Source of the DNA: Clostridium sp.
GTDB lineage: Bacteria > Bacillota > Clostridia > Lachnospirales > Lachnospiraceae
Assembly (NCBI GenBank): GCA_016302185.1
Contig: JAEDOC010000072.1
Location: forward strand, 1-9,978
DNA: 9,978 bases
Direction of reading: 5' to 3'
Shown: piece by piece, positions 1 to 7,660 of the stretch
Layout: each line of letters begins with the position of its first letter
Position numbering within the stretch: the first letter of the stretch is position 1
Translations under genes and position numbers: made by a program
Notes under the pieces: generated by a model
What the model was told of the DNA's origin: nothing
Seen by the model: only the letters and a program-made list of their open reading frames with translations
Databases searched by the model: none

Positions 1-674
1 CTGACGGAAATCACTTCCGAAATCCCGCGTTCCTTCAGTAAAGCTTTTATCCTGTCCGCCGATGCCGCAAGCGATTCTGTATCACACTGATTCAGCACCA
101 CCACATAGGGGCGAGCTTCCGCCCCCTTTCGGGTCCCCTTAGCGGAAGTCAGAATCTCTGCCAGCAGCTCTTCTGTCATCCATTCCTCTCCCCGGGATGA
201 AACAGCTTCCCAGCGGAAACAGCAATCCCGCAGCTGCTTTCCAAGACAGCTCATACCGGCCACGCCAATCACCAGATCGCTTTCCGGAAGAATCACCGGC
301 TCATGTTCTGCGGGAATCTTACAGGGCATCCGCTTCGCCCCATCCGCTTCCACGAACACTGTATCTGCCTGCGCCACACACTCAGTAAGCAGCTCCCGGG
401 AAGGAACGGTCAGTTTTCCCGTCTGCGGCTCCGGGCTTCCTATCACCGCATAACGGCCATCAGCCCAACGCTCCCTGACTGTCTTCCCATCCACAGCATA
501 AAACTCTGGTTCCGGGAAAAAAATATGCGTCGTAGTAGTGACCAGAACCCTTCTCCCCGCCTTTGTAAGACGGGAAGCCAGCCACGCAATCAGTGTACTC
601 TTCCCACCGCCTCCCACCACGGAAACCACATATTTTTTCTGTTTCATCCATTCTTCCAGATCCTGAATTGTCAT
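1..674 (-). CDS. yqeC: YqeC, selenium-dependent hydroxylase accessory protein (3'-truncated by window edge)
   Basis: About 224 residues are visible from an ATG at 674; the C-terminus lies beyond base 1. The protein opens with a P-loop, VVGGGGKST (GGGGKST at residues ~21-27), followed by a VTTTTHIFFP strand and then VEADGAKRMPCKIPAEHEPVIL. This order of P-loop, TTTT and EADGA(K/R)..P..HEPV is characteristic of the YqeC family, as I know it. These proteins occur with selenium-dependent molybdenum hydroxylases such as selenium-dependent xanthine dehydrogenase and are thought to help mature the labile selenium cofactor; the biochemical step is not established. The gene begins 10 bases after the M20 hydrolase stop, with a GGGAG ribosome site upstream, so the two are probably co-transcribed. 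A longer plus-strand open frame over the same DNA is a shadow. Confidence 0.85.
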   Translation of the reverse strand, partial: MTIQDLEEWMKQKKYVVSVVGGGGKSTLIAWLASRLTKAGRRVLVTTTTHIFFPEPEFYAVDGKTVRERWADGRYAVIGSPEPQTGKLTVPSRELLTECVAQADTVFVEADGAKRMPCKIPAEHEPVILPESDLVIGVAGMSCLGKQLRDCCFRWEAVSSRGEEWMTEELLAEILTSAKGTRKGAEARPYVVVLNQCDTESLAASADRIKALLKERGISEVISV

Positions 675-684
675 ACGCTGCTCC

Positions 685-1764
685 CTATTTCTCAGAGGAA
701 GCCATCAGCGCCAGAAAGGCTTCCATCGTCAGTTCCAGTAATTCATCCGGATATTCATATTCCTCCGTATGAAGCGGCGGCTGCTTCTCCCCCGCACCAA
801 TTCCGAAAAAGGCACCGGGACACACCTTCAGGTAATGGCCGAAATCCTCACTCCACCGCATGGGGGCCTCCAGAAGTGCTCCATGGCAGAGCTTCCGCAC
901 CTTCTCAGCGCAGGCCGGCGTATTCTCCGTTGACGGAAATACATCCTGCAGCTGATGGCTGACCGAAAGACCGTACTTCTCCGCCAGCGCTTTCGACATT
1001 GTCAGTATTCCCTCATAAAGCCGCTCCAGATCCGTATCATGCTCTCCGCGCAGAGTCAGCCACACCTCCGCCGCTGCTGCCGCCTGACCAAATGCCTTGC
1101 CCCCTACCTTTGCCCCAATCACAGTGCACATCGTCATACCGGTATAGCGTAACGGCTCCGTAAGGTCCGGCAAAGCACACAGAAGCTCTCCCACCGCAGG
1201 CGCCGGAGAAATTCCGTTTTCCGGATAAGCGGCATGGGCCGGCTTTCCCAGAAACTTTAAAATTACTCCACGGGAGGCACAGGCAAAGGTTCCCGGCCGC
1301 GTCACGACCTGCCCCAACGGGAATCCCGGCAGGTTATGCACACCATAGATCTCTCCCACCGACTCCCTCTCAAACAGCTCCAGACACGCCTCTGCGCCCT
1401 CTCCGATCTCTTCCGCCGGCTGAAATAAAAAGAAAACATCCCGTCCGAAAGACATCTCCTCAGCCAGCAGGGAAACCCCGCAGAGCGCTGCCGCATGTCC
1501 GTCGTGACCGCAGAGGTGGGCAGCCGTTCCATCCGGCAAAGCCAACGCATCATAATCCGCCCGCAGAGCAATGGATGGCTTTTTTCCGGCAGAATCTTCT
1601 TCCCGGTGCGCAGCATAAAAGCCATCCCCACAGGGAATCAGTTCCATCGTAGTATATGATTTCAGAAAATCCATAAGCAGCGCTTTCGTCCGAACTTCCC
1701 TGCCGGATGATTCCGGACAGCTGTGGAGTACATGGCGCAGCTGAATTATCTCATCTAAGTTCAT
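685..1764 (-). CDS. M20-family metallo-amidohydrolase (HipO/AbgB-like N-acyl amino acid hydrolase)
   Basis: This 359-residue protein is slightly shorter than the usual 380-400 for the family. It carries the M20D motifs in order: RADYDAL (~68-74), CGHDGHAA (~85-92), QPAEE (~115-119), GVHNLPG (~141-147), SEDFGHYL (~305-312) and PLHTEEYEY (~330-338). Predicted metal ligands C85, H87, E118 or E119, H143 and H332 are all present, so the enzyme should be active. The family hydrolyses amide bonds of N-acylated amino acids or similar compounds in the cytoplasm; no signal peptide is visible. The exact substrate cannot be read from the sequence. The adjacent yqeC suggests, by inference only, a role in a selenium-hydroxylase or purine catabolism locus, where M20 hydrolases are common. 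AGAGG lies about 6 bases before the ATG at 1764, and a sigma-A promoter sits just upstream. Confidence 0.88.
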   Translation of the reverse strand: MNLDEIIQLRHVLHSCPESSGREVRTKALLMDFLKSYTTMELIPCGDGFYAAHREEDSAGKKPSIALRADYDALALPDGTAAHLCGHDGHAAALCGVSLLAEEMSFGRDVFFLFQPAEEIGEGAEACLELFERESVGEIYGVHNLPGFPLGQVVTRPGTFACASRGVILKFLGKPAHAAYPENGISPAPAVGELLCALPDLTEPLRYTGMTMCTVIGAKVGGKAFGQAAAAAEVWLTLRGEHDTDLERLYEGILTMSKALAEKYGLSVSHQLQDVFPSTENTPACAEKVRKLCHGALLEAPMRWSEDFGHYLKVCPGAFFGIGAGEKQPPLHTEEYEYPDELLELTMEAFLALMASSEK

Positions 1765-1787
1765 TTATTGCCTCTGCCTCCCGTATC

Positions 1788-1923
1788 TTATTTCTTCCAA
1801 GTATACAGCGTTTGGGCGATTTGATCAACCGAACCGGGGCTGTCTATGTTCCAGACGAATCCAGACTTATCGCATCCCAGCAATCGCTGACCAGGTGACG
1901 GCTTCCCTGAAATAGCAGGAAGC
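1788..1923 (-). pseudogene. possible remnant of another gene at the jetD 3' junction
   Basis: The last ~26 codons of jetD and the spacer after it also read as protein-like text in the other two minus-strand frames. One frame gives YFREAVTWSAIAGMR and stops at 1867-1869. Another takes over at 1871 with SGFVWNIDSPGSVDQ and stays open to a TAA at 1788-1790. Joined by a frameshift near 1870, the two loosely recall the C-terminal half of PglX or Eco57I-type adenine methyltransferases, where a YF.EG.TWS segment precedes a GF.FD segment. This is recognition from memory over fewer than 50 residues, so the assignment is weak. If correct, the DNA is a decayed scrap of a second defence gene to which jetD was fused. 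It could equally be chance. Confidence 0.25.
1800..1828 (-). promoter_or_regulatory. sigma-A-type promoter for the M20 hydrolase-yqeC operon
   Basis: On the minus strand, TTGATC (1823-1828, 4 of 6 matches to TTGACA) is separated by exactly 17 bases from TATACT (1800-1805, 5 of 6 matches to TATAAT). Transcription would start near 1793, giving a leader of about 30 bases before the ATG at 1764. The promoter lies within the 79-base gap after the jetD stop, and I see no terminator between jetD and it. Read-through from the Wadjet operon into the hydrolase is therefore possible. Confidence 0.6.
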
Positions 1924-3118
1924 TCACAATCTCCTGCTCCAGCTTCACACCGTTTTCCAGCATATACTGTACCACATCCCTGTACATTTCATGATCTGCA
2001 AGCGCTTTCAGTCTTTTCCTGTCATTAGATGAAAGCTTCAGAAGACACGCTTTATACCGCGCATCCTGAAGTTCCTCCTTCGACATCCGCCACATTCCAA
2101 ACGGAATCCCCGTAATCCTGCAAAGATTCTCATGAATATAAAATCCACCGGCATCAATATCTCCAAAATGCAGATATGTAATTTCAGGATTATCATCAAA
2201 TACCTTCCTCAAAAAATCTCTTTGAAACCGCTTCATATATCCGCCCAGATAAAAATAGGAAGTATTCTCCTCGTTACACCGCATGTAAGAAGTCTTGTTC
2301 TCCACGGTCATAAACCTTCTGTCTCTCACCAGAATGCTCTCAATCTCAGCCAGCTCATCCGCATAAAACTCTACGCCGCTTTGAAATCCGCCAAGCTCTA
2401 TTGTCTTTCCATCTTTTACAAGCACAATATCACCTTTCAGACAAAGCTTCTGTCTCTCTGCTGCAATGTGATATTCTCCAAGGATTTCGTCAAAAAGTTC
2501 ATTTTCTTCGCATGGTCGTTCATGATACTTTCGAAGTAATCCGCACACGGCATCCAGCGTATTCTCCTCAAAATATTTTGAGCTGCCATAGATGAGCATC
2601 GATGCCTCCCTCACATACAACAACTGCTCATTCCTCTCGATAAAAATAAGCGCTTTCAATATTTCTTCGGTCTGCTCATAGTTCTTCGGTACTGTATTTT
2701 TATCCAGACTTGCCCGAAGTTTTTCACATTCAAGATCTGCAACCGGAGAATAGCCGCCGTATCTTGCGATGATTCTCTCCACCTGTTGCATTTTCTCATG
2801 TTTCGACTCGTATCCATACTTCTCTGTCAGGTATCGCTCTGCCTCTTCCACCTTTCCATCAATCAGATAAATTGCCGCAATTTCATTGCTGAATCCCTTC
2901 ATTTCATAAGTCAGAAATCCTTTTTCCTGCAATCCGGCCGCAACTTCATTTATCCCGTTGATCTCGTCCAAATCTCCATCGTTCCGATAATACCCGTCAT
3001 ACAAATTGGATGGCTTGATCTGCGTTCTCCGGTTGATCACTCCCGTCCCACTGTCCTTTTTACTTTTTCGGTACTTCTCAACCAGCAGGATCAACATTTT
3101 TTCTTCATAGTTACGCAT
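1844..3118 (-). CDS. jetD: JetD, Toprim-fold DNA nuclease of the Wadjet system
   Basis: JetD cuts the closed-circular plasmid DNA captured by the JetABC motor. This 424-residue protein has an N-terminal helical and winged-helix-like region (~1-200) and a C-terminal DUF2220/Toprim region. The Toprim acidic residues are visible: E273 in VENKTSY and D320/D322 in HFGDIDAGG. The family's C-terminal segment DHEMYRDVVQYML...KLEQEIV (~375-398) is also present, so the nuclease looks intact. The start is the ATG at 3118, although the frame is open upstream to 3175: GAGGAG (3126-3131) sits 7 bases before this ATG, and the ATG overlaps the jetC stop by 8 bases. The final 26 residues after LEQEIV (~399-424) do not look like the usual JetD end and may be translated foreign DNA at a junction. 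Confidence 0.85.
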   Translation of the reverse strand: MRNYEEKMLILLVEKYRKSKKDSGTGVINRRTQIKPSNLYDGYYRNDGDLDEINGINEVAAGLQEKGFLTYEMKGFSNEIAAIYLIDGKVEEAERYLTEKYGYESKHEKMQQVERIIARYGGYSPVADLECEKLRASLDKNTVPKNYEQTEEILKALIFIERNEQLLYVREASMLIYGSSKYFEENTLDAVCGLLRKYHERPCEENELFDEILGEYHIAAERQKLCLKGDIVLVKDGKTIELGGFQSGVEFYADELAEIESILVRDRRFMTVENKTSYMRCNEENTSYFYLGGYMKRFQRDFLRKVFDDNPEITYLHFGDIDAGGFYIHENLCRITGIPFGMWRMSKEELQDARYKACLLKLSSNDRKRLKALADHEMYRDVVQYMLENGVKLEQEIVSFLLFQGSRHLVSDCWDAISLDSSGT

Positions 3119-6100
3119 AGGTCTTCTCCTCATGGAACTGCACGACACCAAGCTGCATACTGTCAGCCCGCACACGAAGAACCGGCAGGATCACTTCACA
3201 TTCGTTACCAATCGACTCTGTTTTATCCGGCGAACAGAAAATCACCTGCATGTTCTGCTTCTTCATGAAATCCAGCATCAATTTTACATTCCCCGGGTCC
3301 ATCTTTGCAAACGGCTCATCAATAAATACCAGTCTTGCGGAATTCACACGCTGGTTATATATCATAAGCAATGCGGAGGACAAAATCAATAAATACGGGA
3401 TCTGCACCTCTGCCCCGGAGTTAAAACCGGTCTGACGAGACAGCTTTGCTCGATCCAGAATATGATTGCTCATCAGGATCTCATATGTCATGTAATTCCG
3501 GTAGTCCGCAAACCGCGCAATCGTTTCTTCGCTGTTTCTCTCGATGATACGATTGATGATTTGTTTCAGCTCCTTTTCCAACTGCTCCCCATCATCGTCA
3601 GACACAGAGGTCAGCATACCGAATGTCATCTGACCGGATCCGGAACGATCGCCTAATTTCTCCCTCTCATCCAGGTACTTCGCATATTCGATGATCTTCT
3701 CATACTCTGAGCCATCCTTCACATAATGCACATCGAATTGATACTTTGTTGCAAAATTAAGCTTGGACAATTCCGCATTGATCTGTTTTAAGTCATCCAA
3801 CGCCTTTTCACATGTATTCATAATTGTCAAAACAAACTCATTTTTAAAGATATCCTCATATCGCTTCGTCTGTACATCCAGCTTTTCCCGGATTTCCTGC
3901 AAGTTATCCATCCAGATTCGATCACGTCTCTTCGCATAAACTTCACGGTCTGATTCACCGATTGGCATAGAACTATCCGGATGCTTTGCGTTATAACCAG
4001 ACTGCAGTCCAATCAAATCCTTTCTGTGTTGTTCAATACTTCTGTCAAGACGACTTCTCGAATCAGGTGTCAGTATTCCACCGGTTCCCTGCCTGCCGGC
4101 TTCCACAAATTTATCATATGCCTCGACCGCTTTCTGAACAATCGGATAAGCGGAAATCTCATACTCCTTAAATTTCTCCTCTTCCTCGTCTAATTCCGTA
4201 GTTTTCCTGTCAATACTATTTCCACACATCCGAATCTGTGTATCCAGCTCTACTCTCTTATCCGTGTTTTTATCACGCTCACGTTTCACAGCTTCCTGCT
4301 CGTCCGTCAGCCGCGCGACTCTCTGGCTCAATTCGATATATTCTTTGTTATTCTTCTGCGCCTTTTTTAGCTGTTTCAGCTGCTTCTCTGCCTCATCCAG
4401 CTCCTGCGCATTCTTCTGGTATTTCGCATGAGCATCGAAATCGTAAGCCCTGAAACATTCCTTGTCCTGATTCAAACGATTCTTTCGATCTGTAATCGTC
4501 TTTTGTTCCGCAAATTTCTCCTTCCGTGCTTCCTGAAGTTTCTTAATCTCCTTCTCCGCTCGTTTCCGGTTCAGTTCGAACGTCTCCTGACCAAGATAGT
4601 AGGAACGAATCCGGTCGAACCGAAGAAAGTAACTGTCCATGGCAACGGACACACGTCCTTCCACAGAAATCGCATTCTCGTACTCCCGCACTTCCTGCAG
4701 GCTGACCGCATGCATACGTCCCAACTGGAAGTCAAAATACTTCTTTGCCACTGTATTCCGGATTTCAAGAAAATGCACCACGGAATCCGTTTCTGCCTCG
4801 ATTTCCTTTTTCATCAATAGCTTCGTGTTAAATAAATGGGCATATTTGTATTGACTTCTGTTTAAAACATCATCTGCAATATCATAATACTGCGGCTCTA
4901 CAAGAATCGTATAACGACGCGGGCCTAAAAAAGCCTCGATGGAATCTCTCCATGCCTCTTCTTTAATCCCGATTACGTATTCACATGCAAATTTCGCTTC
5001 TGAGGAAATCTTCCTTTTTGCGAACTCATGATTGATTTCCTCTTTGAGTCCCACATAATCCGGAATCTGCGCATATGTATTCCTGTGCTTTTGGGCTTCC
5101 TCCATGAGCCGCTCCTGAACAGCCAGTTTCTGATTCAGTTCTTCCAGCGCCTGTCCAATCAGTGCTCCCTGTGCAGTAAACGCATCATAGCTCTCATTGA
5201 CTGCCTGTCTCAGTCCTGCAACAGCAATCTCTTTCTCAAACGCCGGGCAGGAATGGTCGCAGAGAGAGACCAGTATCTCTTTCTTCTCAATCTCCCGTTT
5301 TTCCTCAGCGAACGTATGAAGGATCTCACTGACTTTAACCTGGAACTGTTCCAGATCGTCCTTTGCCTGAGAAAGCCGGCGTTTCTCCTGTTGCAGAGCA
5401 TTCACCCTCTCTTCCTCTGTATGAATCGCTTTCGTAGTGTCCAACTGAAGCAAATCAAATCTCGCCTGTGCCAGCCTCTGGTTCAGTTCATCCCATTTCT
5501 GTTCGATAACCTCCAGAACCTGTGCAACTTCTTTTCGTTTTCCAACAGCAAGGTTCTGCTCCCGTGTCAACTCCTCAATCTCAGTAGTCAACCGTTTTAC
5601 CGTGCGGTATACTTTTTTGATATCATCAGCCAGAAGACGATTTTTCTCATTTTCATAGGTATCGTATTCTTTTAGAATCAGTTCCAGCTCCCCAATCTCA
5701 GCCTGAATCATAGAAAACGACGCGTTCAGGCGTTCAATATTTCCCTTCGCCTCAATCAGCTTTGTGAAATCCACGTTCCGTTCCTCAAGAACACTCTCCC
5801 GAATGAACTTGTCGATTTTTGCATTGGGGTCGTAAGACATAATCCCACGGAGTTTCCGAAGATATCCGCTCACCTGATTCGCATTCAGTTTCAGCCCTGT
5901 CATCTGCATGAACTTCTGGATTCCCGGCTCTTTCAAAAGCAGTGTTACCCCATACTCTTTCTGAAACTGCTGCGCCGAATAAGGAAGCTTTGCTCCGTCT
6001 TTCACATAAAGATGCTCCACCTGAGCCAACGTTTTTCTGTCCATCACATATCGGAGTGTCTGACAGTTATTGGATGAGTTCGTCTCAATAACTGCCCCCA

Positions 6101-6425
6101 AAACAAAGGATTTCTCGTCCACATCATCATAAAACTCCAGAACAATATGACTATACACATTCGGCACTTTATCCGCCGGGCGCATATAAGTTCCTGCCGT
6201 CGCATCAAGAAGACCTCTTGTATAGGAGGAAAGCGTTCTGCTGCCTTTGCTCTCCGAGGATTTATTAAAAATTGTATCGCCAAAAGCCGCATACTTAATC
6301 GCATCCAGCATAACCGATTTACCATTTCCGTTTTTCCCTGCGATCAATGTGAAAAAGCCGATCGGCGCCGTCACATTGGAAAATCCATACCAGTTGATCA
6401 GACGAACTTTTTTTAGTAAAATCAT
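3111..6425 (-). CDS. jetC: JetC, SMC/MukB-like ATPase of the Wadjet system
   Basis: JetC is the DNA-extruding motor subunit of Wadjet, a cytoplasmic SMC-like complex that senses small circular DNA. The 1104 residues are typical in length and show the full architecture. The N-terminal head has Walker A GKNGNGKS (~30-37). Charged coiled coils run at ~225-450 and ~610-900. Between them is a compact hinge-like region (~455-610, including WRDSIEAFLGPRRYTILVEP). The C-terminal head has a signature-like SGAEVQIPY (~1003-1011), Walker B LVFIDEP (~1032-1038) and a D-loop KMDPGNV. The signature reads SGAE where SMC proteins usually have SGGE. A CDHSC pair of cysteines (~389-393) sits in the first coil. 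The ATG at 6425 overlaps the jetB stop as ATGA, and the 3' end overlaps jetD by 8 bases, so translational coupling is likely. Confidence 0.92.
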   Translation of the reverse strand: MILLKKVRLINWYGFSNVTAPIGFFTLIAGKNGNGKSVMLDAIKYAAFGDTIFNKSSESKGSRTLSSYTRGLLDATAGTYMRPADKVPNVYSHIVLEFYDDVDEKSFVLGAVIETNSSNNCQTLRYVMDRKTLAQVEHLYVKDGAKLPYSAQQFQKEYGVTLLLKEPGIQKFMQMTGLKLNANQVSGYLRKLRGIMSYDPNAKIDKFIRESVLEERNVDFTKLIEAKGNIERLNASFSMIQAEIGELELILKEYDTYENEKNRLLADDIKKVYRTVKRLTTEIEELTREQNLAVGKRKEVAQVLEVIEQKWDELNQRLAQARFDLLQLDTTKAIHTEEERVNALQQEKRRLSQAKDDLEQFQVKVSEILHTFAEEKREIEKKEILVSLCDHSCPAFEKEIAVAGLRQAVNESYDAFTAQGALIGQALEELNQKLAVQERLMEEAQKHRNTYAQIPDYVGLKEEINHEFAKRKISSEAKFACEYVIGIKEEAWRDSIEAFLGPRRYTILVEPQYYDIADDVLNRSQYKYAHLFNTKLLMKKEIEAETDSVVHFLEIRNTVAKKYFDFQLGRMHAVSLQEVREYENAISVEGRVSVAMDSYFLRFDRIRSYYLGQETFELNRKRAEKEIKKLQEARKEKFAEQKTITDRKNRLNQDKECFRAYDFDAHAKYQKNAQELDEAEKQLKQLKKAQKNNKEYIELSQRVARLTDEQEAVKRERDKNTDKRVELDTQIRMCGNSIDRKTTELDEEEEKFKEYEISAYPIVQKAVEAYDKFVEAGRQGTGGILTPDSRSRLDRSIEQHRKDLIGLQSGYNAKHPDSSMPIGESDREVYAKRRDRIWMDNLQEIREKLDVQTKRYEDIFKNEFVLTIMNTCEKALDDLKQINAELSKLNFATKYQFDVHYVKDGSEYEKIIEYAKYLDEREKLGDRSGSGQMTFGMLTSVSDDDGEQLEKELKQIINRIIERNSEETIARFADYRNYMTYEILMSNHILDRAKLSRQTGFNSGAEVQIPYLLILSSALLMIYNQRVNSARLVFIDEPFAKMDPGNVKLMLDFMKKQNMQVIFCSPDKTESIGNECEVILPVLRVRADSMQLGVVQFHEEKTYA
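3126..3131 (-). promoter_or_regulatory. ribosome binding site that fixes the jetD start
   Basis: GAGGAG lies within the last codons of jetC, 7 bases before the ATG at 3118. It favours that start over the in-frame ATG 57 bases further upstream at 3175, which would add 19 residues encoded entirely inside jetC. Confidence 0.7.
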
Positions 6426-6781
6426 GCGTCATCCTCCTCAAACTCTTCCTGATTCCTTCCCGGATTTTCCGGTTCTGAATCATCTTCCTCCATTTCCCCA
6501 TCATCCATCTTCAAATATTCCTTTGCCACCGTCTGAAACTGCGGAATATCCCAGCCAAACTGCAGAGACGGATACAGCTGAATCTTCATATCTTCACCAT
6601 CATCATCTTCATCATAATTGATCAGGCTGTATTTCTTAAACAGCTTAAATGCACCATTTAATTCCTGCTTCAGCGGTACAACACCATAAGATTTGATCTT
6701 ATCAATCAGGTCTCCCTTTGTCACAAAATTTCCTTCGTTAAATCCCAGATTCTCCAGATAAACTTTCCATAAAACCAACAA
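6422..6781 (-). CDS. jetB: JetB-like KITE/DUF4194 subunit of Wadjet, apparently lacking its N-terminal half
   Basis: JetB is the MukE/KITE-like winged-helix subunit that bridges JetA and the JetC heads. The 119 residues match only the C-terminal part of the family: an LWKVYLENLG helix, the winged-helix stretch VTKGDLIDKIKSYG, then ALKLFKKY-like NGAFKLFKKYSLI and LYPSLQFGWDIPQFQTVAKEYL. An acidic, probably disordered tail follows from ~92 on. From memory, family members are about 200 residues, so roughly the first 90 are missing. The only plausible start is TTG at 6781, directly after the jetA TAA and in the same frame. AGGA lies 14 bases upstream, too far for a good ribosome site, and no in-frame ATG occurs before the winged helix is largely complete. 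Expression would need reinitiation or read-through. The 3' end overlaps jetC by 4 bases. It may be non-functional. Confidence 0.65.
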   Translation of the reverse strand: MLVLWKVYLENLGFNEGNFVTKGDLIDKIKSYGVVPLKQELNGAFKLFKKYSLINYDEDDDGEDMKIQLYPSLQFGWDIPQFQTVAKEYLKMDDGEMEEDDSEPENPGRNQEEFEEDDA

Positions 6782-7531
6782 TTATTCACTTTGCATCCTG
6801 GTATAAAGTTCTGAACGCCTCAACCGACGCAGCATCTTATCGATCTCGGAAATATACGATGGAATCAATCCACTTTTTTTAATGAAGAAATAATCATTGA
6901 AGAAACGCGTCAACAGCTCATCCTTGATTAAAAACTGGCCGAAACTATTCACATCCGGCATCTTCATAACCGTCCGCATAATCTCACGAATACTGTCCTT
7001 CAATATCAGCAGCTCATTTTTCAGATCACATTCACCTTCCACCAAAGGCACAAGAATATTGGAATACGGACGGATGGCCCGGGGACTGTCCTTCCCCATT
7101 GATGATTTTAAAATCTCATACATCGAGAAAATGTGATTCGTAATCGCACTATTGGCTTCCTGGTCAAAGATTCGGTGAATCGCATCAATCAATTTTCGGC
7201 AGTAAGCGGAAACCGAAGCAATATGGTCGCCGGTTCGTCCAATCTCTTTCGGAGTAATCCAGCCACATGCACGAAAATAACGCAAAATAGCCGATGCATT
7301 CTCCTGCGGACTTCGTAAACTACTGACCTCATCTCCAATATCCTCTGTCTCGAGCGCATACATACAGTTTTGCAGGTAAATAATCAGACACTGTCTCGCA
7401 TCTGTCTCATACAACACAGGAATTTCCTTCGATTTCTCAATCAACTGGCTGATACATTCAAAATATACCTCTCGGTTCTTACAACAAAAAGGATTAAAAA
7501 ATTTATCATTCACACTGTCAAAATACGACAC
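6782..7531 (-). CDS. jetA: JetA-like kleisin subunit of Wadjet, apparently lacking its C-terminal half
   Basis: JetA is the kleisin-like (MukF-like) subunit that links the JetC heads and JetB. The N-terminus, SYFDSVNDKFFNPFCCKNRE, followed by helical text with ENASAILRYFRACGWI (~77-92), fits the JetA family once called DUF5716. The 249 residues end with EIDKMLRRLRRSELYTRMQSE at a TAA. From memory, family members are about 470-490 residues and continue past this helix, so the C-terminal winged-helix part that would contact JetC seems absent. The start is a GTG at 7531 with AAGAAGG (7539-7545) 7 bases before it; an ATG three bases upstream is out of frame and soon stops. The TAA is followed in the same frame by jetB, which suggests an internal deletion. 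A natural short form cannot be excluded. Confidence 0.75.
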   Translation of the reverse strand: MSYFDSVNDKFFNPFCCKNREVYFECISQLIEKSKEIPVLYETDARQCLIIYLQNCMYALETEDIGDEVSSLRSPQENASAILRYFRACGWITPKEIGRTGDHIASVSAYCRKLIDAIHRIFDQEANSAITNHIFSMYEILKSSMGKDSPRAIRPYSNILVPLVEGECDLKNELLILKDSIREIMRTVMKMPDVNSFGQFLIKDELLTRFFNDYFFIKKSGLIPSYISEIDKMLRRLRRSELYTRMQSE

Positions 7532-7538
7532 ATCTTCA

Positions 7539-7570
7539 CCTTCTTAATAAATGATAAAAACAGTATATCA
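7539..7570 (-). promoter_or_regulatory. jetA: Wadjet operon promoter (extended -10) and jetA ribosome binding site
   Basis: On the minus strand, TATACT (7562-7567) is preceded by TGA (7568-7570), giving an extended -10 element, TGnTATACT. The -35 position 17 bases upstream has only a weak match (TGGTAG), which extended -10 promoters tolerate. Transcription would begin near 7555. AAGAAGG (7539-7545) lies 7 bases before the GTG start of jetA. The promoter lies just after the acetyltransferase terminator, so the operon is an independent transcription unit. Confidence 0.55.
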
Positions 7571-7603
7571 CATCGCTCGCTGTACTACCATCGATACCTG
7601 CAT

Positions 7604-7636
7604 CAAAAAAGAAGCCCCCTATAAAGAGAGCTTCTT
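7604..7636 (-). terminator. Rho-independent terminator after the GNAT acetyltransferase
   Basis: Read on the minus strand, AAGAAGCTCTC and a GGGGGCTTCTT-type arm pair into a stem of about 11 base pairs, three of them G-U, around a short T/A loop, followed by a run of T. It lies about 25 bases past the acetyltransferase stop and insulates the Wadjet operon from the genes upstream. Confidence 0.8.
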
Positions 7637-7660
7637 GCAGTACAACGTATTTTTTACCTT

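Noticed and set aside
303..962. 219-residue plus-strand open frame
   Set aside because: It lies opposite yqeC and the M20 hydrolase, both with clear family motifs; the translation is low-complexity in His, Pro, Arg and Ser and looks like an antisense shadow.
3119..3175. 19-residue N-terminal extension of jetD from an upstream ATG
   Set aside because: It lies wholly inside jetC, has no good ribosome site, and the translation (Cys/Ser-rich) does not resemble JetD; the ATG at 3118 has GAGGAG 7 bases upstream.
5028..5675. 215-residue plus-strand open frame rich in Leu and Phe
   Set aside because: It is the antisense of the JetC coiled coil; Glu/Lys-rich coding strands give Leu/Phe-rich shadows. 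No ribosome site or motif supports it.
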